Shown here: one piece after another, positions 1 to 6,426 of the stretch
Layout: each line of letters starts with the position of its first letter
Numbering within the stretch: position 1 is the first letter of the stretch
The notes under the pieces: generated by a model
Told to the model about the DNA's origin: nothing
What the model saw: only the letters and a program-made list of their open reading frames with translations
Databases searched by the model: none
Position numbers and translations under genes: made by a program
NCBI GenBank assembly: GCA_902478605.1
Contig: CABSLQ010000092.1
Location: 1-8,370 of the forward strand
From: an uncultured Oscillospiraceae bacterium
GTDB lineage: Bacteria > Bacillota > Clostridia > Oscillospirales > Acutalibacteraceae
Direction of reading: 5' to 3'
DNA: 8,370 bases

Positions 1-54
1 ACAAAAGAAGAAGGCGCTTCGCCTGAGCAAAACGCCTCCTTCTTTGACAAGCTG
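1..54 (+). other. Probable 3' end of an upstream + strand gene, reading frame undecided
   Basis: Two + strand terminators follow directly, so a transcript should arrive from the left. The frame starting at base 2 ends in TGA at 53-55, immediately before the first terminator. The frame starting at base 3 ends in TGA at 24-26. The frame starting at base 1 has protein-like composition (TKEEGASPEQNASFFDKL) but stays open through both terminators to a TAA at 256-258. The stretch also holds an imperfect 13-bp hairpin (4-16 with 33-45, one A-C mismatch, 16-base loop) without a clear T-tract. Too little is present to choose a frame or name a product. Confidence 0.3.
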
Positions 55-88
55 AGGCAGATAGATGAAAAATCTATCTGCCTTTTTT
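55..88 (+). terminator. Rho-independent terminator, first of a tandem pair
   Basis: AGGCAGATAGAT (55-66) and ATCTATCTGCCT (72-83) form a perfect 12-bp stem around the 5-base loop GAAAA. The run of T at 83-88 lies at its 3' side. The T-tract polarity fits termination of a + strand transcript entering from outside the window. Confidence 0.88.
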
Positions 89-91
89 GCT

Positions 92-125
92 GCCCGGAGT
101 TTTGCAAAGGACTCCGGGCTTTTTT
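92..125 (+). terminator. Rho-independent terminator, second of a tandem pair
   Basis: GCCCGGAGT (92-100) pairs perfectly with ACTCCGGGC (111-119) over a 10-base loop, followed by six T at 120-125. It starts only four bases after the first terminator's T-tract, making a tandem stop for + strand transcription. Read on the minus strand, neither hairpin is followed by a good T-run, so these do not obviously terminate the converging operon. Confidence 0.88.
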
Positions 126-134
126 CATTTCACA

Positions 135-154
135 AAAAGGAGAAAACCAAAATG
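135..154 (+). promoter_or_regulatory. Orphan ribosome binding site and ATG
   Basis: AAAAAGGAG (about 133-141) is followed by AAAACCAAA and an ATG at 152-154, a textbook Shine-Dalgarno arrangement just after the tandem terminators. The open frame from this ATG begins MYFTVLTTALIRHPSVF and runs to 400, but from base 180 it is antisense to the well-supported flavodoxin-like gene and turns Pro/Arg/Ser-rich, as shadow frames do. It could be a short leader, the remnant 5' end of a lost gene, or chance. No promoter is recognisable between the terminator and this site. Confidence 0.3.
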
Positions 155-179
155 TATTTTACCGTTTTAACGACCGCTC

Positions 180-722
180 TCATTCGGCACCCCTCTGTAT
201 TTCCTCTATCATCGGTCGCAGGGAACCGAAATCGACAAAATCCGCCTGCTTGCCGTAAGTCTCCATCAGCGCACGATCCTCCTCGCTCCATTCCTCCGCA
301 GGTTTCTTTTGCAGCGAGCGGTGCAGCAGCGCCATCATGGTTCGGTGTCCCAGAGATAACCTTTGATAATCGATGGCACCCCGCAAATGAAACACCTTAG
401 CTCTGTCATACAGCGGGGCGGTGATCTGCTTTTGCAGGGCGTTTCGGATATTTTCCCGGTTTTGCAGAATCTGCGGATCGGCCAGGCCGACCGTAGCGAT
501 CATCAGCCTCTGTCCGTCCTGCAAGGACAGGCCGCGCAATGTCCTGGCCAGCCCCAAAACACCGCCGGCATACAGGCCGCCCAAATAGATAATCCTGCTT
601 TTGCCGGAAAGGGACGGTGCTTCCTGATAGCTGACGGCGGGGATATCGGTTTGTTCGGACAGCTTTTCCGCATACCGGCGGGTACTGCCGTATCGGCTTG
701 CGTAAAGGATAACCGCGTTCAC
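180..722 (-). CDS. Flavodoxin-domain protein, HemG/flavodoxin-5 type
   Basis: A 180-residue flavodoxin-fold protein. The N-terminus has the FMN phosphate loop after a first beta strand (VILYASRYGSTRRYAEKL, residues 4-21; SRYGST at 9-14). A second hydrophobic strand ends in a Gly-rich loop (IIYLGGLYAGG, 45-54) and a third strand leads into VGLADP (78-83). The C-terminal part (FHLRGAIDYQRLSLGHRTMM, 111-130) resembles flavodoxin-domain proteins related to menaquinone-dependent protoporphyrinogen oxidase HemG. No other haem genes are in view, so that specific reaction is not claimed; an FMN-dependent redox role in the cytoplasm is more cautious. The start is the GTG at 720-722, five bases after GGAGGTGA. 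The earlier GTG at 729-731 lies inside that ribosome binding site. It is the last gene of the minus-strand operon, five bases after the upstream stop codon. Confidence 0.82.
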   Translation of the reverse strand: MNAVILYASRYGSTRRYAEKLSEQTDIPAVSYQEAPSLSGKSRIIYLGGLYAGGVLGLARTLRGLSLQDGQRLMIATVGLADPQILQNRENIRNALQKQITAPLYDRAKVFHLRGAIDYQRLSLGHRTMMALLHRSLQKKPAEEWSEEDRALMETYGKQADFVDFGSLRPMIEEIQRGAE

Positions 723-736
723 AAAAATCACCTCCG
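722..736 (-). promoter_or_regulatory. Ribosome binding site that fixes the GTG start
   Basis: Read on the minus strand, CGGAGGTGATTTTTGTG places a near-perfect Shine-Dalgarno (GGAGGTGA) five bases before a GTG at 720-722. The TGA within the Shine-Dalgarno is also the stop codon of the upstream reductase gene (728-730), so the last codons of one gene carry the ribosome binding site of the next and the two are probably translationally coupled. Confidence 0.75.
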
Positions 737-1486
737 CTCTTTATCAAAAGGCTGGCCGTCCCGCCTTAAAAGCGTGAACAGGAGCCGTCCGTGAAACAGG
801 GATGACAAAATCATAAACAAATCGGCTATGGGAACAAACAGGAAAGCCGGGATCAGCACCCGCGTGTAATGGTCGGGCATTGCTCTGCCTTTGCGGACAG
901 CCCGTGAGAGCCGCGCCATGGCGAATAATACGCCGGCATTGAAAAACAGCCAGCCAGCCGCCTGAAATACGAGGGAACAGGACAGATCCGGCGGCACGGC
1001 CCCCTGGGTGAAAAGGGACGCCGCCATTTGCAGCAGGGTCAGGGCGATCAGGCTGGGGTAAACAATCCCCAGGACGCGCAGCATGACGCCGCCGCCGATT
1101 CCAATCCCGCCGCCCCACACGGTGCCGGCGCGCACGCACCACGCCTCCAACATCTGCAAAGCGGTGCGGTTCTGCCGCCCTTCTATGAACCCGTTGTTGG
1201 CAATGGCATACAGGCGGAACCGGCGGGAGTGCGTTTGACAATATTCCTCCGCCAGCGTCAAAAATTCCACCACATGGGAAGGAAGCCCGTCCACATAAAG
1301 CGGGAAGGAGAGGCATACGGCGTCCGCATCCGCCATATAGACAAGCGCCCGCTCAAAATCCTGCCGTCCGCGCAGAGCGGCAGTTTTTGCAGAAGCCCCC
1401 GGCAGAAACAGCCGGAAAAGGCCCGATACAAAGCGGGAAGCCCCGCCCCTTTTCTTTGGGCTTGCATGGAGAATCAGCAGATTCAT
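728..1486 (-). CDS. Flavodoxin-fold NAD(P)H-dependent oxidoreductase with C-terminal membrane helices
   Basis: A 252-residue protein in two parts. Residues 1 to about 135 look like an NADPH-dependent FMN reductase/flavodoxin-like fold: first strand and phosphate loop (LLILHASPKKRGGAS, 3-17), the motif SFPLYVDGLPSHVVEFL (60-76), and IANNGFIEGRQNRTAL (95-110) followed by a Gly-rich GGGIGIGGG (125-133). The remainder is hydrophobic, with likely membrane helices near 138-160, 173-192 and 209-231, and a basic C-terminus. Members without membrane segments are usually around 170-200 residues, so the tail is an addition that should hold the flavin domain at the inner membrane face. The ATG overlaps the upstream stop by four bases (ATGA, 1483-1486), and a G-rich weak Shine-Dalgarno precedes it. 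Substrate unknown. Confidence 0.82.
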   Translation of the reverse strand: MNLLILHASPKKRGGASRFVSGLFRLFLPGASAKTAALRGRQDFERALVYMADADAVCLSFPLYVDGLPSHVVEFLTLAEEYCQTHSRRFRLYAIANNGFIEGRQNRTALQMLEAWCVRAGTVWGGGIGIGGGVMLRVLGIVYPSLIALTLLQMAASLFTQGAVPPDLSCSLVFQAAGWLFFNAGVLFAMARLSRAVRKGRAMPDHYTRVLIPAFLFVPIADLFMILSSLFHGRLLFTLLRRDGQPFDKERR

Positions 1487-1980
1487 ACGATGTGTCCCCC
1501 CAGCTGCGCAGGGTTCTGAAAAAAACGCACCTCCGCTTTTTCATAGCCCAGATTCAGCCGGTTGCGTTCCGCCAGCTCCTTCGCAATTTGCCGTTCCAAT
1601 GCGGTGCAGTCTCCATAAAAGCAAACCCGCAGCAGACGGCGCTGCGGATACCGGCCGATGTGGTGGGTCTGCCCGCCTCTCCAGGTGAAAAACGGAAGGG
1701 ACGTCCCGATGGCCCGATCCAAAACCGCCTTCACGCTGCTGCTGTAGCCGCCGTAACAGCACCGGCTGACAATAACGAGAGGGTCGCTTTGCCCGATCAG
1801 CGCGCCCATATGCCGCAGGGAATCCTTCATCACACAGAAGCCGGCGTTCTTCAGCCAGCACTGAAAGCAGCCCCGGCAGGGCGCATAGCGGCCATCCGCG
1901 TGAAAAATCACGGTGTCTTCCTCTGGCAGTCCCAGGGCGGCAAGCCCTTCGGCATTCAGATCATGGATTACCGTCCGCAT
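1483..1980 (-). CDS. Small Cys-rich flavodoxin family protein
   Basis: A 165-residue protein of the flavodoxin/iron-sulfur-flavoprotein-like group. The conspicuous motif is PCRGCFQCW with a further Cys in AGFCVMKDS, giving C35-x2-C38-x2-C41-x7-C49. It is followed by a hydrophobic strand (PLVIVSRCCYGGYSSSVKAVLDR, 67-89) and TWRGGQTHHIGRY (99-111). The classical N-terminal GSPR phosphate loop is missing; the protein begins directly with MRTVIHDL, which I recall from memory as typical of a clostridial subgroup of similar length rather than a truncation. The start is supported by AAGGAGG six to seven bases upstream of the ATG. It begins 21 bases after the TelA stop and overlaps the next reductase by four bases. 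Whether the cysteines bind an Fe-S cluster or only belong to the fold cannot be decided here. Confidence 0.82.
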   Translation of the reverse strand: MRTVIHDLNAEGLAALGLPEEDTVIFHADGRYAPCRGCFQCWLKNAGFCVMKDSLRHMGALIGQSDPLVIVSRCCYGGYSSSVKAVLDRAIGTSLPFFTWRGGQTHHIGRYPQRRLLRVCFYGDCTALERQIAKELAERNRLNLGYEKAEVRFFQNPAQLGGHIV

Positions 1981-2001
1981 GGGAGCGCCTCCTTGCCGGT
2001 T

Positions 2002-3138
2002 TCATTTCTGAGCGGCTTCAAGCAGCGTCTTTTTGAGCTGCTGCTCAATCCCCAGAAGCTCCGCTTCCGCATTCTGGCGGGCAGCGCGGCCTTCCTGCTG
2101 GATTTTGATGGTTTCTTCTATGGTGGAGATCAGATCGGCGTTGACCTTTTTCAGCGTTTCCAGATCCACAATGCCGCGTTCGGATTCTCTGGCCGCCTCC
2201 GCACTGTTCTGCTTGAGCAGTTCCGCGTTTTTGGTGAGCAGCGTATTGGTGGCGTCGGAGACGCTTTTCTGCATTTGCAGCACGTTTCTCTGCCGGTGCA
2301 GCCCCAGGGCGATCACGATCTGGCTTTTCCACAGCGGAATGGTGCTGAGAACCGCCGTCTGGATTTTATCCACCAGCATTTTATCGTTGTTCTGGATCAG
2401 GCGGATCTGCGGCGCCGTCTGGATGGCGACGGTCTTGCTCAGCTTCAGGTCGTGGATTTTCTTTTCAAAGCGGTTCACGGTGTCCTCAAAATCCCGCACC
2501 ACCTGGGCGCTCATGGGATCGCCCTTGGCCGACGCCTCGGCATGAAGCTTTGGCAGGGTGGTATCCCGCAGCTCTTTCAGCTTTTCCTCGCCGGCGGCGA
2601 TATAGATTTGCAGTTCCCGGAAGTATTCCAGGTTCTTTTCGTACAGCCCGTCGAACATGGTGATGTCCTTGAGCATCTGCATCCGGGCCTGTTCCAGCTG
2701 CTGCTCAATGCGGTCGATCTGCACCTCCAGCTTTTCATACCGCTGCATGAACTTTTTAACCGCCCGGGAAGCGTTTTTGAGAAACGGGATCTTGTCCAGG
2801 AATCCCTCGTCCAGCTCGTCCACGCCTACGTCCTTGACCTTCAGCGCCAGATCCGACATCAGTTCCCCCACATAGCCGCTGTCCTTGCTGCGCACCTGTG
2901 CGAGGATGTTGTCGGAAAAGCTGGAAATATTCCGCTGTGCGCCGACGCCGTACTGAAGCGTGGCCTGGGAATCCATCAGGTCGATGCTGTTTTTGATTTC
3001 CTCCGCCTTTGCCTTCTGCTCCGGGGTCAGTTCCTCCACCTGGATACGGACAGCCTCCGCATCCACCGGTTCCTGCCTTTGCAGGGCGGTATCCTCTTTG
3101 CCCTGCATCAGAGTATCCAACGTGATGGCATCTGCCAT
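2002..3138 (-). CDS. Toxic anion resistance protein, TelA/YaaN family
   Basis: A 378-residue, mostly helical protein that matches the TelA family along its length: RYEKLEVQIDRIEQQLEQA (133-151), LYEKNLEYFRELQIYIAAGEE (165-185), TAPQIRLIQNNDKMLVDKIQ (241-260), TIPLWKSQIVIALGL (266-280), ATNTLLTKNAELLK (296-309), ERGIVDLETL (320-329) and a C-terminal coiled-coil (335-376). The length is typical. There is no signal peptide or membrane segment, so it is presumably cytoplasmic or peripheral at the membrane. TelA was named for tellurite resistance, and in Bacillus the relative YaaN is encoded beside XpaC; the biochemical function is not settled. It lies 20 bases after the second binding-like gene. 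The ATG at 3136-3138 is ten bases from GGGAAGGAG; a closer ATG at 3143-3145 is in another frame and only three bases from it. Confidence 0.95.
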   Translation of the reverse strand: MADAITLDTLMQGKEDTALQRQEPVDAEAVRIQVEELTPEQKAKAEEIKNSIDLMDSQATLQYGVGAQRNISSFSDNILAQVRSKDSGYVGELMSDLALKVKDVGVDELDEGFLDKIPFLKNASRAVKKFMQRYEKLEVQIDRIEQQLEQARMQMLKDITMFDGLYEKNLEYFRELQIYIAAGEEKLKELRDTTLPKLHAEASAKGDPMSAQVVRDFEDTVNRFEKKIHDLKLSKTVAIQTAPQIRLIQNNDKMLVDKIQTAVLSTIPLWKSQIVIALGLHRQRNVLQMQKSVSDATNTLLTKNAELLKQNSAEAARESERGIVDLETLKKVNADLISTIEETIKIQQEGRAARQNAEAELLGIEQQLKKTLLEAAQK

Positions 3139-3158
3139 ATTCCATCTGCTCCTTCCCG

Positions 3159-4214
3159 CTATGAAAGCGCTTTTATGATCCTGTCCATGGTATTGGCATC
3201 CGGCATGGGCGCTACCTGCGTCAGTTCCTCCGCAATGCCGGGAACGCCGAAATGGGCCGCGTCCGTCGGGGTATCGTATACGCCGGTGCGGAACCCGTGC
3301 TTTTCCCAGGCCAGCCGCTGGATGTCCTCGTCCAGCAGGGCATCGATCCCTGCCGTGCCGGCCTCATTCAGAGCAATATACACATGGGAAGACCAGACGG
3401 TGGGCGTCGGGTACATCATCACAATGTCCCCCTTGATCTGCTCCCAGGTATCCGGGTTTTCCACCGCAAATTCCAGCAGCTGGTTTTCATAGCCGGCGAT
3501 CAGAGGCTTGGCGCCCATGCCGGTTTTGAGGAACTGGTCAAACAGATCGGAGGAAGAGCTTTCCATATACCCCAGTTTCTGAAAGATGCTTTGCAGCCGG
3601 GGCAGGATTTCCGCAAGATTGCTTTCGTCCGCCACGCCGCCGCAGAGGGTATTGGCCAAAAGCCCCGCGAACATATTGCCGGAATTGGATTTGGTCGGGT
3701 CGGTGGTGCCCACGGCGATGCTGCCATAAAGCTGGGGAAGGCCGATTTCTTCCCAGGTTGTCCCGGCTTCCATGGCCTCGGTCAGCTTCGCCATATCCAC
3801 CGTATACACACCGTCGTTCAGCGAGGCGATTCCGCTATCAACCAGCGCCTGCGCCACAGCGCTGCGGGTATATAATACGATGGGGGTATTGAGGAGGATC
3901 TCGCTTTTCACCGGGTCGCCGTTAAGCTGTTTATACAGTTCCAGCGCCGTCTGGTTGGAGGGAAACAGAAAATTCCGTCCCTCGGCGTCGGCGGTGATCA
4001 TGTCAATGGAACCGGCTTTGGCGTAGTCGATGACCAGCTTATACCTGTCCCGCAGGATATCCTGCACTTCCTCGTCCTCCAGCAGCCCGATCTTCTCGCC
4101 GCCCACATAGCCGTTGATCTCGGTAACGGCCCGGCTGCTGCTTATAAGTACGTAGGCAACGGCGGCGATGACGACAGCCGCCAGGATGCCCAATCCAATG
4201 AGCTTTGTTTTCAT
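3159..4214 (-). CDS. Membrane-anchored extracellular substrate-binding-like protein
   Basis: A 351-residue protein with one N-terminal membrane helix (about residues 5-25, IGLGILAAVVIAAVAYVLI) and no lipobox cysteine, so it is probably held outside by an uncleaved signal anchor. The rest has the layout of a periplasmic binding protein type 2 domain: an early G-S-I-D-M (68-72), FLFPSN (82-87), TPIVLYTRSAVAQAL (110-124), and a characteristic GTTDPTKSNSGNMFAG (169-184), then VMMYPTPTVWSSHVYIAL near 265-282. The same layout, including the SNSG block, occurs in the lipoprotein at the head of the operon, so the two ectodomains appear homologous. No transporter ATPase or permease is nearby, arguing against plain uptake. 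It overlaps the XpaC-like gene by four bases (ATGA, 4211-4214), with GGAGG seven bases before its ATG. Ligand unknown. Confidence 0.8.
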   Translation of the reverse strand: MKTKLIGLGILAAVVIAAVAYVLISSSRAVTEINGYVGGEKIGLLEDEEVQDILRDRYKLVIDYAKAGSIDMITADAEGRNFLFPSNQTALELYKQLNGDPVKSEILLNTPIVLYTRSAVAQALVDSGIASLNDGVYTVDMAKLTEAMEAGTTWEEIGLPQLYGSIAVGTTDPTKSNSGNMFAGLLANTLCGGVADESNLAEILPRLQSIFQKLGYMESSSSDLFDQFLKTGMGAKPLIAGYENQLLEFAVENPDTWEQIKGDIVMMYPTPTVWSSHVYIALNEAGTAGIDALLDEDIQRLAWEKHGFRTGVYDTPTDAAHFGVPGIAEELTQVAPMPDANTMDRIIKALS

Positions 4215-4819
4215 TTCCCGCCCTCCATTTTCAAGGTGCTTTTCAGGAGCTCGATATCCGCCTCCACGTCCAGCAGCTCGCCCTGCATCAAATGGGTAAA
4301 CTGCTTCTCAAAGGCTTTGTTCAGCACCGGCAGGGCTTCGGCCGTCTTTTGCAGGATATCGGTGACCTCCGCCGAGTGGAGTCCCGTGTTCTGAAAATCC
4401 ACATATCGCGCCAGCAGCTTGGCGGCCGTATCCAGATAATAGGTAAAGAATCGCCGCGCCAGCTTGATTTTGTCCGGATTTTCCTTTAGATAAGCAAGGA
4501 TTCTTGTCCCGGTAGCATACAAGGCCCCTGCATCCCGTTGTACGGAGGGGGCTGCAATCGCTTTTACCGCCTTGTCAATGTCCGCCAGGTCCGCCTGGGC
4601 GTCATTCAGAAGCTTCTGGATTTCCTCGCCGCCCGGCATGGATTCCACGTCAATCCCCGCAATTTTCCGGCTGGGCTTGAGCAGGAAGAACAACCCGAAG
4701 TATATGCCGACGCAAAGCAGGACACAGATGATCAGGTTCCAATGCAGCAGCAGGAACAGCACAAGAAATGCGGCAGCCGCAGTCAACGCGGAGACGATCA
4801 TGCGCGAAGTATCCTTCAT
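4211..4819 (-). CDS. XpaC-family membrane protein
   Basis: A 202-residue protein with two membrane helices at the N-terminus (about residues 8-25 and 28-47, separated by HWN) and a helical soluble C-terminal part (60-202) containing FFTYYLDTAAKLLARY and a Glu-rich end. This is the layout of the XpaC family (annotated as 5-bromo-4-chloroindolyl phosphate hydrolysis protein, a name from a phenotype rather than a proven enzyme). Assignment rests mainly on architecture and on the adjacent TelA gene, since xpaC and yaaN are neighbours in Bacillus subtilis. The C-terminal helices probably sit in the cytoplasm, where TelA could bind them (inference). The start codon shares one base with the stop of the upstream gene (TGATG at 4817-4821), so translation is likely coupled; the Shine-Dalgarno is a weak AAAGGGG. 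Confidence 0.78.
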   Translation of the reverse strand: MKDTSRMIVSALTAAAAFLVLFLLLHWNLIICVLLCVGIYFGLFFLLKPSRKIAGIDVESMPGGEEIQKLLNDAQADLADIDKAVKAIAAPSVQRDAGALYATGTRILAYLKENPDKIKLARRFFTYYLDTAAKLLARYVDFQNTGLHSAEVTDILQKTAEALPVLNKAFEKQFTHLMQGELLDVEADIELLKSTLKMEGGK

Positions 4820-6426
4820 CAGTTATACCCCTTTACGCTTCGGAATGCCTCCGTCAGGTTCTCCCGGCCGTCGAACACCCGTGCATTGGTGTATTGCGCC
4901 AGCTCCTCCAGCTGAGTTTCGTCGGCGTCCCCGAACATGATGGAGAAGACCGGCACCTCAGCCCCCAGCCCCGCATAGGCTTCTTCAAAGTCCGAGATAG
5001 AACCGCCCGACTGCCCGTCGGTCAGCAGAATAATGGCCGGAGTATACTGGGACAAATCATATTCTTTCAGCAGTTCAATCCCCCGCACAGCAGCCGCATA
5101 CATATCGGTGCCGCCGCCTACCTCCTGGTTTTTCACGTCGTCATAAAGCGCTTCCAGTTCGCCGCCGTTGCCTTCAGCCGTATAGGTGTTGATGACGCCC
5201 CCGTTAAAAGGGATCAGGATGTTCACTTCGTTTTCTGATGCCTGCAGGAAATTTTTCCGGGCGTTCTCCTGTATCAGCAGCTGTTCCATGGCCTGAACCA
5301 GCTGTTCGTTCCCTTCGCCGCTCATGCTGCCGGAGTAATCCAGGCAGTACACGGTGAGGGAGGGCTTGCGGAAATCGGTCTGGTATAAATTCAGGCACTC
5401 AAACAGGACGTCGGAAGCCGGCATTTTGATGGGGGACAGCACCCGGTCGGGCTGCAGGCCCCAGTCGGAGCGGAACACATCCCTGTTTTCCGCCAAAACC
5501 CCGGTGTAGCCCGAACGGCGGCCGGTGCGCTGAATCTTATTCTGCGTGTTCGCCGACAGCAGGTATTCCTGCAATTTTAAAAACAATTCCTCCTGCTTAT
5601 CGTCTCCTTTGTCCACATAGCCAAGGGGCGAATCCGCCAGCGAAAGGCCGTCGTAAGGGTACACCGCATACAAAGGCTCCTCGCCGCGCTCTTCCAGTTC
5701 CCGGTTGGCCTGGATGATCAGGCACTCGTAGTTCACCATAGCGTCGTAATCGCCCTGCAAAAACATATCCTTCAGCCAGTCCGAGCTGCCGGAGGAACGG
5801 TCTACGCCGGAGAGCAGCTCCCGCATCTGCGCCTTCAGCTCTTCGCTTTGTAAATCCTCCGATGTGATGACCTCCGGGCTGCCCAGGAGCGCATACAAAA
5901 AGCCGATATAGGCGCTGGCGCCGGAATTGGACTGGGTGGCGCTGGTCATGCAGAAACGCAGCCCGCCATCCCGGATCGCCTCAAGCAGGTCGCTGACCGA
6001 CACTTCGCGCCCCGCAAAACCCAGCTCCTCCGCCAGGCTTTTGCGGATGCCGAATACTACCGGTGTGATGGATATCGACTCTGTGTGTTTGATCCGGTGC
6101 TCCGTATCTCCCACCGTCAGCCACAGGCTGCTGGCCGGCCACACGGCGTCGTAGGGTATGTTCTCCTCTCCCAGCAGCCGCATGATATCCAGCGATCCCT
6201 GGTAGGTCATTTCAATGCGGATATGCTCCCGGCTGGCAAACTCCTCCAGGATCGGTTCCAGTTCGGAATTTTCCGATCCGGAAACAATCCGCAGCACCGA
6301 GCTGCCGCTGCCCAAAACCGTATCGACTTCCCCGCCGCCTGTGCTTCCAAAATGGCAGCCGCTGCATATGGTTAATATCACGGAAAGCATGAGCAGCAAA
6401 GCGGCAAAACGCTTTTTCATGTTCAT
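4819..6426 (-). CDS. Lipoprotein with substrate-binding-like and von Willebrand factor A domains
   Basis: A 535-residue exported protein. A basic-hydrophobic signal (MNMKKRFAALLLMLSVIL) ends in ICSGC, giving a likely lipid-anchored Cys24; the -3 residue is Cys rather than the usual Leu. Residues 45 to about 305 form a binding-protein-like domain (YQGSLDIMRLL 75-85, DAVWPASSLW 93-102, SITPVVFGIRKSL 119-131, TSATQSNSGASAYIGF 161-176). Residues 355-535 are a VWA domain with a complete metal-ion-dependent adhesion site: DYSGS (D363, S365, S367), GGGTDMY (T440) and LLTDGQS (D470). An intact site predicts divalent-metal-dependent protein binding outside the membrane. This is the first gene of the seven-gene operon. 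M1 is preferred because AAAAGGGG lies seven bases upstream; M3 would be 13 bases away. Partner and ligand are unknown. Confidence 0.88.
   Translation of the reverse strand: MNMKKRFAALLLMLSVILTICSGCHFGSTGGGEVDTVLGSGSSVLRIVSGSENSELEPILEEFASREHIRIEMTYQGSLDIMRLLGEENIPYDAVWPASSLWLTVGDTEHRIKHTESISITPVVFGIRKSLAEELGFAGREVSVSDLLEAIRDGGLRFCMTSATQSNSGASAYIGFLYALLGSPEVITSEDLQSEELKAQMRELLSGVDRSSGSSDWLKDMFLQGDYDAMVNYECLIIQANRELEERGEEPLYAVYPYDGLSLADSPLGYVDKGDDKQEELFLKLQEYLLSANTQNKIQRTGRRSGYTGVLAENRDVFRSDWGLQPDRVLSPIKMPASDVLFECLNLYQTDFRKPSLTVYCLDYSGSMSGEGNEQLVQAMEQLLIQENARKNFLQASENEVNILIPFNGGVINTYTAEGNGGELEALYDDVKNQEVGGGTDMYAAAVRGIELLKEYDLSQYTPAIILLTDGQSGGSISDFEEAYAGLGAEVPVFSIMFGDADETQLEELAQYTNARVFDGRENLTEAFRSVKGYN

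Noticed and set aside
4..45. An imperfect 13-bp hairpin at the left edge as a third terminator
   Set aside because: One A-C mismatch, a 16-base loop, and only three T after the stem on the + strand; it may fall in coding sequence of the truncated upstream gene.
65..400. A 111-codon + strand frame
   Set aside because: It begins inside the first terminator hairpin and from base 180 is antisense to the flavodoxin-like gene. Only the internal ribosome binding site and ATG at 135-154 was kept, as an orphan site.
2756..3145. A minus-strand frame starting at an ATG only three bases after the TelA ribosome binding site
   Set aside because: It is out of frame with TelA, is Gly/Arg-rich with no motif, and the spacing is too short; the TelA ATG seven bases further on is the real start.
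1387..3492. A 701-codon open frame on the + strand spanning three genes
   Set aside because: It is antisense to the two flavoprotein genes, TelA and part of the binding-like gene, all of which have strong ribosome binding sites and recognisable motifs. GC-rich third positions deplete stops on the opposite strand. No start with a ribosome binding site was seen and the protein resembles nothing.
3159..6426. An ABC transporter operon for uptake of a solute
   Set aside because: Two binding-like proteins are present but no ATPase with Walker motifs and no multi-span permease is encoded anywhere in the window.
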